Origin: Podospora pseudoanserina | Taxonomy: Eukaryota; Ascomycota; Sordariomycetes; Sordariales; Podosporaceae | Length of the DNA stretch: 64,000 nucleotides | Reading direction: 5' to 3' | Assembly: GCF_035222485.1 (NCBI RefSeq) | Contig: NC_085924.1 | Coordinates: 1,240,001 to 1,304,000, forward strand | Shown: one piece after another, positions 19,860-31,600 of the stretch | Layout: each line of letters begins with the position of its first letter | Numbering within the stretch: position 1 is the first letter of the stretch | Position numbers and translations under genes: made by a program | The notes under the pieces: generated by a model | The model's database searches: none | Told to the model about the DNA's origin: nothing | What the model saw: the letters and a program-made list of their open reading frames with translations, nothing else

Positions 19860-22800
19860 AGCCCAGATAGCGAGGGACCTTCTACTAGTACCAGACCTAT
19901 ATTTACTATTGCAAAATAGGTCGTTAAGCGCCTTAGGGAGCTTAAGGAAAAAGTTTAGTAGACCCGGAAGTAGATTATCGCTATTATAACTGTACTTAAA
20001 TTAACCGTTAAATTCCCGGTACCGGAGCGCTATAGAGGAAAAAAGGTAAAACTTAAAGGATTTTTAATTTAATTTAATACCTATTTTCGTTATTACCTAA
20101 ATTAATTTACTAACGAAAAGTTAAAAATAATCTTCGCGGTTATTAAACTTAAGGATAGGGCTCTCGCATAGTTTAAGCTTATCCTCGATAACTATTATAA
20201 GTAGGAGCCGGAGGACTAAAAGAAAATTACTATAAAATACTTCGAGAGCTATCGTATCTTTAAAACTAAGTTTAAAAAAGTATTTAGAAAGTACGATAAG
20301 GTAAAACGCGTATAAGAGAGGCTCGTAAATTTACGCTAAACGCGCTTAACGGCTAACTACGCGGCTTTATTTAAGATCGATAACCTATATAATACTATTA
20401 ACGATAAAAGATTAATATAACTTTTTTATAACGGCTTTAAGGAAAAGGTAAAGGATAAGTTATATAAGGAGTTAAGGCCTAATACTATCGATAAGTATAT
20501 CGCTATAGCTATTCGGATCGACGATCGGCAGTTCTAGCGGCGTATAGAAAAGAGAAATAATAAAAGTTATTATAGTAATAATAATAATAAAGGATACTTC
20601 GGTAATAACCGTTTTAATGATAAGTAAAAAAAAAGATACCTTAACACTAGCTACTTTGGCACTATATACGTAAGACTAATAAAGGTTAATACTATATAGT
20701 AATAAAGACTATAAGGTAAGGGCTAAGGTAAAAATAACTTTAAGTATTTTAATTACAGTAAAGTAAAATACTTTAAGAAGGACTATAGGGTACTTAAACG
20801 GCTCGGATAAAAAAAAGAAATCGTATTAATTACTATATCGAAAGGACCGAGGGTTATAAAGGTAATAGCTATCGGGTACTAGTAAGGTAGAGCGGTAAGC
20901 TCTAAAGAAAACTCTAATTAATACGCTAAATAAAAAGATATAGAGTTCCAGGAAGTAAAGGAAGCCCTAAAAAGGCTAAAGGCGAAGCACGAGGAAAGAG
21001 ATCTTTAAATATAAGTATTATAGGATTAACTAATATAAATCGTTACGGAAGTTACTACGGAAGTCGCTAAAGATAAAGATCTTATATAAAGACTTACTAA
21101 GTAAACGATATTAAAAAGGTAGTATAGTAAATATAGAATTACTATTTTATAAGATATATTATAGCCTATAAAGCTCTTATATAAAAGTTAAGAAAAATAT
21201 TAAAAAGGTAAGAAAGTCGCTAATATTAAAATCGCGAAGTTACTAAAGGATACGCTAATACCTATATAGTATATACCCTATAAGGGAAATACGATATAGC
21301 TTTATCCTAAATATCTAAAGTATTAAAAAATATTTTAGTTCTAGTATATTATATACGGATATATAAAATACTATTAAAGTAAATCGCTATACGGTTACTA
21401 GCCGGTACGTAAGGTAAGTAAGGAAAGTAAACTATAGTTAATTAAAAGGATTATAGCCCGATAGGAAAAAGCTTAATAGGAGGACCTAAACGATTACGTT
21501 TTATAGAAAGTTTAAGATCCGGTTAAACTAAAGGATAGCCTTTAGGTTATATAAATTATACTAAAGTATATAAGGTATTACGTCGAATATATAAACGGTT
21601 AAAATATAAATAATAATATATATTTATAGGAGAAAGTAATATTAAGATAGTACCTAAGCCCAGACTATATTATATACTTACGGGAGAAGGTTAAATGATA
21701 TTATTAAGCTAAAACGCTTAAAACTAAATAGAAAAACCGCTATTAAATATAAATACGAAAGAATATTAAAAATAGAAAATAGGAGGAAGCTAAGCGGATA
21801 TAGTTAAAAGACTTTATATTACTAAATAACCCGAGGTAGAAAGACGCTTTTAAACGATATAACTGTTTAAGAAACGACTCGCGGCCCTTCGCGGAGGCCG
21901 TTAACCTCTAACGGACTATAAACGATATCTTTAAAGGTATTAGCGTAAGGCAAAAGTATAGGATAACAACCTAACGTTCGTTAACGAGGTTATTACCGTA
22001 TAGGGAGAAAATAAGAAAGATAAACGCTTTTAGGTTACTATACGATAAAGGAATCTCCAGGCAGTAATATTAGTAGACGATAATATAAAAACGAATTTAA
22101 TTTCGCTATAGTTCGTATATTAGGCCTATATACTATAAAAAAAAAAAAAGGAATAAATAGTTATATAAAGTTTATTTCCTACGTAAAAGATTTATAAAAA
22201 GATATTACCCCTAGATATTATAATCGAAGGAAAAATAATATTAATTATATTCGATATTATAAATATAGGACCCTCGAAGAATATAATCCTAAGGTAACTA
22301 TAGTATAAAGATTATAATTTAGATATCGATTAGAAAGATAGTAACTACTTATAACTAAAAGAGCCTTAAAAATATCTAACTAACGATAAAAAATTAGAAG
22401 TACGTATAGAGTAAAGTGCAGAATAAGCATCCTCTACGGTATTACCGTAAGAAGTATAGGAAGTAATAGTATATTTTATCGATATAGGCGGTAAAATCGA
22501 AAAAGTAAGGTTAACGACGTTAGTAAAGATATCGGAGATTAATAAATATATTTATTATAATAACGTAGAAAAAGGTAAGAAAAAAGCGGTACCGGTAGAA
22601 TATCGAGGATATTTAGCCTTTACGGTTAAATATTTAAAAGGGTTTTTAAAGTAAGGACCGTAGGACTATAAAATTAAGTTAAAAGAAAGAGCTAAACTAT
22701 AGTTATTTAAGGTTTACTATATTAACGATAAATAAAGTAAGGAGTTACGGAAATACTTAAATAAAAATTTAAAAAAAAGATATATTAAGGAGTTTATATC

Positions 22801-25480
22801 GTTAATAGAATACCTTATATTCTTTATACCGAAAAAGGACGGTAGTTTATAACTATATATAGACTACTAATAGTTAAATAATAAAACGGTAAAAAACAAT
22901 TACCCGCTACCGTTAATATTTAGGTTATAAAGTTAATTAATAAAAGTATAATACTTTATACGTTTAAATATATTTATCGGGTACGCCTATATACGGATTA
23001 AAGAAAGAGATAAATAGAAAATAACGTTTCGTATACCCTATAGTTATTTTAAGTATTTCGTAATACTATTCGGGTTAACTAATATACCTATAATATTCTA
23101 ATCTTTCGTTAACTATACTATATAAAAGTATTTCGATAAAATAATAATATATTATTTCGACGATATTTTTATTTACTTATATATTTTAAAAAAGTATAAG
23201 CGATACGTATAAGAGATACTTAATACGCTATACGGAGCCGGATTCTTTATTAATAAAAAAAAAAGTAAGTTCTACGTACAGAAAATAATATATTTAGGAT
23301 ATTTAATATCGCTAAGTAAAGTTCGTATAGAACTTAGGAAAATTACGGTAATTAAGGATTAACCTATGCTATAATTATAGATATACGTTAAAGAATTTTT
23401 AAGGTTTACGAATTTCTATTAAATATTTATCCGTAAATACGTAAGTATCGCGCGGCTATTTAACTATTTAATTAAAAAAGACGTAGAGTTCCGGTGGGGG
23501 TAAAAAGAAAAATAAATTTTTTAGGAGCTAAAAAAAGCTATTTTAAAGGACCCGATATTTAAATTATTAAACTTTAATCGACTATTTAAGGTCGAGGCAA
23601 ACGTATTAAACTATACGATCGGTGGATAGCTAGGATAGTAAAACGATAACGGTAAGTTATACCCAATAGCCTTCTTTTCGAAAAAGCTTAAGGGGGTACG
23701 TTAAAACTATTTAATTTACGATAAAGAGCTACTCGCTATTATCGAAGCGTTCGAGGAATAAAGGCTATACCTTAACGGTACTAAATACAAAATATAGGTC
23801 TATACGGACTATAAGAATCTACGGTACTTTACTATTACGAAGGTCTTTAACGCGTAGTAAATATAATAATTAAAGTTTCTTTCGGAATTTAATTTTTAAA
23901 TTAATTATAAAAAGGGTTCGGAGAACGCTAGGGCAGACGCACTTAGCTAGTAAGCCGACTATTATAAGGATATACTTAAAAAGTTATTATTACTACTTAA
24001 GGAAACGCTAGATAGTACTTTTAAGTATCTACTATAGCTATAAATAGAGTATTACGTAGTATATCGTAAGAAAGTTACTTTTAGTAAATACTAAAGGAAG
24101 TTGGGTAACGATATTATAAAGTAATACTAATAGGAAAAGCTAGAGCTATAGGGTATTTAAAAGAATAGTTAGAGAAGACTATAGTATAAGAACTAAGCGT
24201 ACGTAAGGCTAAGTAATAGGACGGTACTAGTAATAGAGATTTATATATTAAAGTTCGGAGGATATATAAATATCGTTAAAACTATAAAAAAGATTAAGTA
24301 GTACTTTAACTAGCTAGGGATTAAAAATAACGTTAAAGAAACTATTTAATTATATTATACGTGCGAAAGAACGAGGATTACGAGGTATAAGCTTTATAGA
24401 TTTCTAAAGCTATTACCGGTAGTAAAATAGCTATAAAGTTCAATTACGATAAACTTTATTACTAAATTACTAAAGTCTAAAGATATAGTAACCGGCGTTA
24501 AGTATAATAATATATTAACGGTAGTCGATAAGCTTACTAAATAAATATACTTCTTACTTTATAAAGAAATTTAATCGGTAAAATAACTAGCGGATATAGT
24601 ACTACGGTATATTATATTAATATATATATAGTTAAAGAAGTTTATTATAGACCGCGATACTAAGTTCGTATTAAAGTTTTAAAGAGCGTTAATAATAAGG
24701 CTAAGGGTAATAAGTAAAGCGTTTTCGGCTTATTACCTTTAAATAAACGGTTAGACGGAACGGTTTAATTAAATCGTAAAATAATATCTATAGAATTATA
24801 TTAATTTCGAGTAGGACGATTAAATTAAATTATTACCTACGGTATAGTTAGTATATAATATATCGCTAATTAAAACGATTAAAGCTATACCGTTCTTCGC
24901 GAACTTCGGCTACGAGGTAAACCTACGGTAGGGACCTACGGTTAAGGTACTTAGGGCTAGGGTTAAAGTAAATAAAATATATATACTTTACGGTAAACTT
25001 AAGTAAAAACTAAAGTTTATAAAGGAAAGGATATAGAAATACTATAATACTAGAAAACTTAAAGGACCTTACCTTAAGAAAGGAAATATAATATTCCTTT
25101 CTATATATAATTTACGTACTAAAAGATTTAATAAGAAGCTAGACCATAAGAAAGTAAGCCCGTTTAAAGTTAAAAAGAAAATATTAAAGACGGTATTCGA
25201 ACTAAAGCTACTTAGTATAATACATTTACGGTTATATACCTTTTATATCTTACTTCTAGAGCCCGTACTACCAGTAAGCAAGGCTAATATATAGGCGGTG
25301 GCGAAGGACGAAGAAAAGGAGTACGATATAGAAGAAATACTAAATTTACGGTTTAATAAAAGTAAATTAAAGTATTTAATTAGTTAGTTAAAATATTCGG
25401 CTATAAATAATTCGTAGGAACTATAAATATACCTTAATTACCTAAATAAATAAAAAAAATTCTATTAATAATATCCGGAC
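19860..25480 (+). pseudogene. gag-pol of the Ty3/gypsy chromovirus, destroyed by RIP
   Basis: Mutated but recognisable blocks in order: an Asn-rich gag tail with a CCHC-like knuckle near 20740-20790 (Cys positions turned to Tyr); the RT palm segment with LNNKTVKNNYPLPL at about 22865-22915; the FDD box region at about 23155-23180 (YYFDDIFIY); an RNase H block near 23630-23700; the integrase zinc region with ERTRITRYKLYRFLKLLP at about 24365-24420, followed by the catalytic-core strand ending VVDKLTK near 24535; and a C-terminal chromodomain at about 25320-25460 (YDIEEILN then SKLKYLIS). The chromodomain places it among the chromoviruses. Stops are too many to list. Confidence 0.9.
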
Positions 25481-25553
25481 CGACCAAAACCTAAGTAAGT
25501 AAAAAGATTTAGCCTCGGCTTATAGCTAAATAGCTATAAAACGGAGTTAAAAG

Positions 25554-25623
25554 AACCTTAACGGGAGTCGAACCTACGCCTTCAATATAGTAGCTAACGT
25601 ATAATATATTATACTATAAGGTT
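25554..25623 (-). tRNA. tRNA-like relic (RIP-mutated) between pol and the 3' LTR
   Basis: On the minus strand, 70 nt can be folded as a cloverleaf: a perfect 7-bp acceptor (AACCTTA with TAAGGTT), a 4-bp D stem with 8-nt loop, a 17-nt anticodon arm with poor pairing, a 3-nt variable loop, and a T arm with loop TTCGACT. The loop would give anticodon CTA. Several mismatches are of the C-to-T/G-to-A type, as expected after RIP. It may be a captured tRNA gene or a chance structure; it is not functional as read. Confidence 0.35.
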
Positions 25624-26399
25624 AAAAGGTATAAAAAGAATCTAGGTATAAAGACTATTACGTATTTTAATTACTTTAGAAGGTAGAAGGTACGCCTTCG
25701 GTAGTATCTTAAGGGGTTAAAAAGGAAGGACCGGCCGTATCCGGGTCTAAAGAAAGGTCAGGCGGCTAATTAAAAGCTAAAAAAGGGTCTAAAAAAGAAA
25801 GATTAAGGGGAATAACGGAAGCGTTCGCCGCTAACGGGCTATGCGGGATAGTAGGCCGCGCGGGAAACTCTCTCTCTTCCTTATTAAGGAGCCGAAACTC
25901 GCGACGAAAAGTAGTAAGGGCCCGAGCCTTAAAAGTACGCGATTATACTTTAAAATAAAGAAGCTTATTTAAAGTAGCCTATTTTTCGGTATTTAGACGT
26001 TCCTTTTCCCTAATTAAAGGACGAACTACGGGACTAATTAACGAGGAAAGGGAACGGCCGAAAAAGAAACTTACGATCTACACTATAGACGTTATAATAG
26101 AAACGACTTAACTTAATATACGGAAGACACCGCTCGTATCGAGGAGAAGCTATATACTCGAGGTTATTCTCTTTATAATAGGTATACTTAAGTATAATAA
26201 AGCCGAATTTCTCGAAGAAACGTATTTAATCGTAGCGACAGTCGGTACTTATATAAATTAATTTCTTTATATAATTAAATATAATAGTTAGGGTAAGAAA
26301 GGAGAGAAAAGCTTACTATAGAAATACAAAAGAAATGGAGATCGGTAACTATTTTAAGAATACGGTCGCCGGGGCGTCGACCTAGGAAAAAAGGCATTA

Positions 26400-26895
26400 T
26401 ATTATAGTTAACTTAATAGTAGGCCGCGTTATATATAAGGCGTAGGACGCCCCTAACCTATCGTTAAGAAGGTCAGGGGATAACTAATTAGAGGTAAACA
26501 GAAGTACTATAGCGTTAAGGCTTATAAGCACTCTGCAGGATATAATGTGCTAAGAGTGATTAAAGGGATAGCACGACGAGTACTTCGTAGGATACAATGT
26601 GCTAAAAGTAATTAGGGGGATAGCACGACGAGCACTTCGCAGGATGCAATATGCTAGGAGTAATCGGGGCCGTAGTAGGGCAAGCACCTCACGGTCCTAA
26701 GGTCTATATATACGGAGGAACTGGCCGGTGTAGATAGACAGTTCCGCAGTATGCAATTCAAGCTTGTATTTACGGTATCTAGTGTTTACATTGAGACATC
26801 TTGTTGTGCACTGTTTAGCTGCACCGAGCCACGATTATTTAGAAGTGCCTTCGACCAGTATCCCTTTCAGAGGTTCTGGATAGGGGTTCGTCACA
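26400..26895 (+). repeat. 3' LTR of the Ty3/gypsy element
   Basis: The same length as the 5' LTR (496 bp). Here the first ~240 bp are RIPped (the start TGTCACAG became TATTATAG) and the last ~250 bp are almost clean, the mirror image of the 5' LTR. A purine run AAAAAAGG just before it is the likely polypurine tract. Confidence 0.93.
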
Positions 26896-26900
26896 ATTTG

Positions 26901-26942
26901 CTACTTATCTAGTTTCTCTATATATATAGATCTGGGGACTGT
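26901..26942 (-). mobile_element. Right part of the older, interrupted LTR
   Basis: Continues the R/U3-boundary sequence of the reverse-oriented LTR started at 19102-19264 (CTACTTATCTAG, then TATATATAGA). Beyond about 26942 the similarity stops, as U3 differs between LTR copies in this window. Confidence 0.6.
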
Positions 26943-27053
26943 GGACTGTGGACTTATAAACGGTCTTTAGTCTTTACTTTATTAGTTTTACTTAAACCGT
27001 AAACCGTAAGCCCCGCCACGGTCTTCGTTCCTAATTTTATTAATCCGTTCTAG

Positions 27054-27472
27054 TATCACAGACCAACTATATAGTAAGGCAAGATAAAGACTGCAGCGGG
27101 TTATAGTGGCTAATTAAGTAGAAAGAAACGACGGAACTGCAGAACAGTAGGGCGCTCACTCTTGGCAGAAGTGAGCTAGCTTACCTAGCTCACTGGTAAG
27201 CGTAGTGAGCCAAAATAGATTATTAGGCTCACTAGTAAGCGTGGCGAGCTAGGTATGGAGGTACCTGGAGGATAGAGGTCTATATATACGGAGGAACTAG
27301 CTGGTATAGATAAATAGTTCCGCAGTATGCAATTTAAGTTATATTTACGGTATCTAATGTTTACATTGAGATAAGCCATTATTGTATACTGTTTAGCTAT
27401 ACCGAACCAGGATTATTCAGAAGTACCTTCAACTAGTATCCTTTCAGAGGTTCTGGATAGAGGTTCGTCACA
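27054..27472 (+). mobile_element. Solo LTR of the same family with a different U3
   Basis: 419 bp beginning TATCACAG (from TGTCACAG) and ending TTCGTCACA. The right half (from GTCTATATATACGGAGGAAC, about 27279) matches the R-U5 of the 7.6-kb element. The left half is unrelated and carries repeated GCTCACTGGTAAGCGTAGTG-type words. Flanks TCTAG (27049-27053) and TTTAG (27473-27477) look like a 5-bp target duplication with one C-to-T change. Confidence 0.75.
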
Positions 27473-28435
27473 TTTAGCTACTAGACCGTAAGCCTCGCTT
27501 ACATTCCCGGCCCAGTCTTTATTAGTCTGCTAGTTCTCGCTTTTTATTTAAAATCGTGACAATGGGACATAACCTTTAATATTATTAATATTAATATAAA
27601 AAAAGTTTAAACGATTTAACAAACTAATTAAATAAGCTAACCTTAAACTTAACTTAGCTTACGTAAAATTCTTGCCAAATTAATTTAGCTTAGCAGTTTA
27701 TCTTATAAAATAAGCTAGGCTTAGCTTAGCTTATTAACTACCCTGCAATTATGTAATGGGTTATGAATTTTATACTATATTATATAACGTAGTTTACACT
27801 TGAGATTATACTGTATTTGCTTTTCTTTATATAAATAGTTATGCTTTTTACCGCAGGTATTATGCTGCTTGTGTAATGCATAGAAAGTTAATTATGCATT
27901 TTGAGATTCACACACTTAGTCTATCAGAAGTATATTATGTCTCTTATCATTAATACATATACTTTTTAAGCACCTACGTATATCTCGATAATTTAAAGCA
28001 ACATTTACATACCTAATCTCCCTTACTACTACCTTTAAATTACTTATCTAAGCATTTTAAAGTACTAGTCCCAGCTTTAAGAGTCTCTACTAAGACTTAA
28101 TCCTAGCATTGAATTTAGAAATCCGAGCTTTATACTCACTTTAGAAATAATAATCTTAGCTTTTACAGTCTCTGATAAAACTCAATCCTAGCTTTAAATC
28201 CAGATATCCCAGCTTATTGTTGACATTAGATCTAGTAATCTAACCTTTCATAGTCTATTTAAAAGACAGTTCTGGGTAGCTTTAAATCCAGAAATTTTAG
28301 CCTTCATTCCCTAGTCAAGGAAAATCTATAGGAGGCAACGAACGTGTGGGCAGACTAGTGATATTAGTGATGCATGGAAAGAAAGGAAGTAAAAGGCAAT
28401 TAGCCCAGCCCAATAGTAAAGGAGACTTAGGAGTA
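27473..28435. other. AT-rich spacer with AGCTT-rich words
   Basis: No gene. Around 27620-27760 there is a run of AAGCTAACCTTAAACTTAACT and GCTTAGCTTAGCTTA words, and a degenerate AGCTTTAAAT array follows (listed separately). Confidence 0.5.
28060..28320. repeat. Degenerate AGCTTTAAAT tandem array
   Basis: Irregularly spaced units such as CCCAGCTTTAAGAGTCTCT, CCTAGCTTTAAATCCAGA and GGTAGCTTTAAATCCAGA recur every ~25-55 bp. They resemble the arrays at 1.49, 34.74 and 62.87 kb. Confidence 0.55.
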
Positions 28436-28619
28436 TGTTGGGCTGGCGACCTAGGAAAGTCACCGGCGGCGAAAATAAGGCTAAAAAATGGCTAAAATTA
28501 ATAAGCAAATTAGTATTACAGTAATTGGTTATTGGTTTAAAAGAAAACAGTAAGAAAATCTAGCTCCAAGAGTAAACCGGTGTGGGTCTGGGAAAACCTG
28601 GGCCCTTTGGTGCCCCACA
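28436..28619 (-). repeat. LTR of the copia element (3' in element orientation)
   Basis: 184 bp beginning TGTTGGGCTGGCG and ending GGTGCCCCACA on the plus strand. It differs from the partner LTR by nine transitions and no transversions. Confidence 0.93.
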
Positions 28620-28639
28620 CCCCCCCACAGATAGCACAC

Positions 28640-31600
28640 CGCCGTCCAAAACGAAGCTATCGTCAATATCCTCCGAAGGCTAATATACGCCTAGATTCTT
28701 CTTACTTCCTTTAACTCCTTTGCCTAATACCCTAGTAGCCTTTTTCTTATATAAATATACGTTCTCCTATATATCTTAAACCGGAAAATCTTACATTTCT
28801 AATAACTATATAAACTTTATATGCTTCTCCCTTTATAATACCTTTATAAATCTATCCGCCGGTATCTTTAACTTAGAGATATATTAAATATTAAATCTTC
28901 CTTCCTTTATTTATTTACCTATTTACTTATACCGTATATCGATATACCGGGTCCTAGCGATATTTTAAAGATTTAAAATTATAATTTCGGCGTTCTTACT
29001 ATCGGTATATAATATATATAGCCTTAGCTATAGTATACTATAATCTTCTAATATCTTTAATACCTACTATAGTAAATACCTTATAGGCATTAGGTTAGTA
29101 AACTTTACTTCTATCGTACTTAGGGTAACGAAGGTCTGCTTCTTACTCTTCCATAATATTAATCTATTAGCTATAAAAACGATATAGCTATTAATAAAAT
29201 ATTTTTAAAGTAAAATATCCGCGTATAAGGTATTTATGAATTTTATAAACTTTATATTTTTTACCGAGAACTCGGAACTCCCTAGTATAATATATAGCTT
29301 TTTAATAGTAACTAAATACCGGAAAAAGTACTTTATTAACTTTAAATAATATAGTAAAGGCCTAAAATTACTTTTATAAAAGTAATTAATAATAAAAGTA
29401 ATATTAAACCGAATACTAATAAAAAGCTAGTTTAACGAACTAGTTTTCTAAATATATTCCTTTACTTCCGTAATTATTTTCTTTTACGTAAAAAGGAGCT
29501 CTAGTTTAACTAACTATAGCGTAGTTACGCTAGCTATATTTTTATAGCCGAACTTCTCGAGTAAAGCGTCGATATAGATTACCTAAAATAGGTAGACTTA
29601 CCTTTTCCCGCGGTTCCTTATAATATTAAAACCTAAAAACCTTTTCGGCTCACTTAATTTCTTAATACTATATTTACTCTTTAGCTCGGTAATAATATTT
29701 TTAATAATTTTCGTTATAAACGTTAATATAAATAGGTTATTTATATATAGGACTATTAGGGTACCTATCTCTTTATAACGGAATAGGTAAAGGTTTAATA
29801 AAAGGATATCGAAGTTTAATTTAACTATTATAGGTTTTACTATCTCGTATTAATAAATAAATAATTTCTTTAAACCGTATAATATCCTTTTAAGCCGGTA
29901 TACCTTACCTAGTAACTTACCTAAGCTATTTAATAGTCGTACGTAATACTATACGATATTAGGGATTTTAACGTTAAGAAATATTATTTTAAAGTTATAT
30001 TAAAGGTACTTTTAGTCCTTTACAGCTATAATAGCCTAAAAGTATTTAACTACTATGCTATTTATAATAGCGGCATAAACGTCCTATATAGCCTAAAAGT
30101 CCCTATTAAAGTTACTATATATTACTTATCTCGCCCTAGCTTTTATTTTACTAGTATAAGGGTCTATCTTTTTATCGTATATTTATTTACTTAGTAAAAC
30201 GTTATAGCTTTTCGGCGTATTTATTAGCTCGTAAACGTCTTTTTTTAATAGGCTAGCGTTTTATTCCTTTATAGTAAGCAATTAATATTTATAATAATTC
30301 TCGAGTTTCCTCGTTTACCAGTAATTCCTAAGTATATAGTACTTATTAATGGTTTATAGAAAGTAATCGATTTTAATTATAAATAGGGTATAAGCTATTA
30401 TTTTACGTAGTCGTAAGTTATCGAAATATATTATAAAAAAACTTTAATAAAGGTATTTATTTTACTATAACTTTTTATAGAAACTTAGGCCTTAATTTCT
30501 TATTATTATTTTACGAGGTTACTCTTAAGCTAATAGAGAAGCTACCGCTTCCTCTATATAGCCTATATTAAGCTCGAAATCGTCGTTAAAGTTTTCGATT
30601 AGGCTATCCGTACTTAAATCCAATAGCCTATTATCGGCTTAATTATTATTAAGCCCTTTTATAACCTTACCCTCCTCCTTTCCTATTAGCCTTATAAGAG
30701 AAATAAACTCTTTTATAGTAAAAAAGTTAATAGTATAAAGCGTTTAGTTATAGTTTAATAAAATAGGTACTTCGGACCGTATATCCTTTACCTTTTCGGC
30801 GTCGAAAAAGTTTTTTACGTTTAAAGCCTTAAGTAGTAAAGGTAATATTAATAATAGTATAATTTTCGGAATAAGTAAAATAATTTATTTAAGGTCTTTA
30901 GCCTTTCTTTTATTAATTATTAAAGTATTTTACTATATAGTAGGCTCCGGTATAGTAATAGGTTTATTATTAAAAGTAACTTTCCTTTTTAGGAATACCG
31001 TTTTATTAATAGTAGTATCTTTTTTTTCGATTATAATATTATTAATAAAAACTATTTCGTATTTAATATCCTTATATTTATTATCGTTAAGCTTATAAGA
31101 ATCGCCTTCGTTAAACTTTATGGCGTTAACCTTTACGACTTTATTAATAATTAAGTTCTAGACCTAATATATTTTACTATATATATTTATGTAACCGATA
31201 AACTTTTTTTTCTTCGTTTTAGCGGTAAATTTATCCGAATTAGCCCGGTAGGCCGGCTTAATATAGTAATATATGTTATAAAAGTATAAGCGTAAGTACC
31301 GAATATACGGCTTTCGTTCGCCTTTAGGTATATTAAGCTTTATAATATATTTTTTGTAAGTACTAATATTTCCCTCGTTAACCCTCGAAGGTAATAGGTT
31401 ACTTACGTAAATTATAGACTATATAATAAATAGAAATAGCTTTTTTAGTACCTTATAAGCTAGTATAATAGCCCTAATGCGGTTAAGCGTAATCCTCGCG
31501 GCCTTCTTTACCTTTTTATTTATCTATAGTAAGTAAGGTACGGTTTTAAAGATAATAATACCTTCTTAGTCGGCCTAAATAGCTAGGCGGCTATTATTAA

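Larger units (their letters stand above)
19265..26895 (+). mobile_element. Complete, RIP-inactivated Ty3/gypsy chromovirus retrotransposon
   Basis: A 7631-bp element bounded by two 496-bp LTRs (19265-19760 and 26400-26895) that begin TG and end CA. It is flanked by the 5-bp target duplication ATTTG (19260-19264 and 26896-26900). The internal order is gag with a zinc knuckle, protease, reverse transcriptase, RNase H, integrase, chromodomain, then about 0.9 kb of non-pol sequence. CpA and TpG are almost absent while CpG is retained, and TAA/TAG stops occur every few codons, so no product can be made. It inserted into an older LTR of its own family. Confidence 0.93.
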
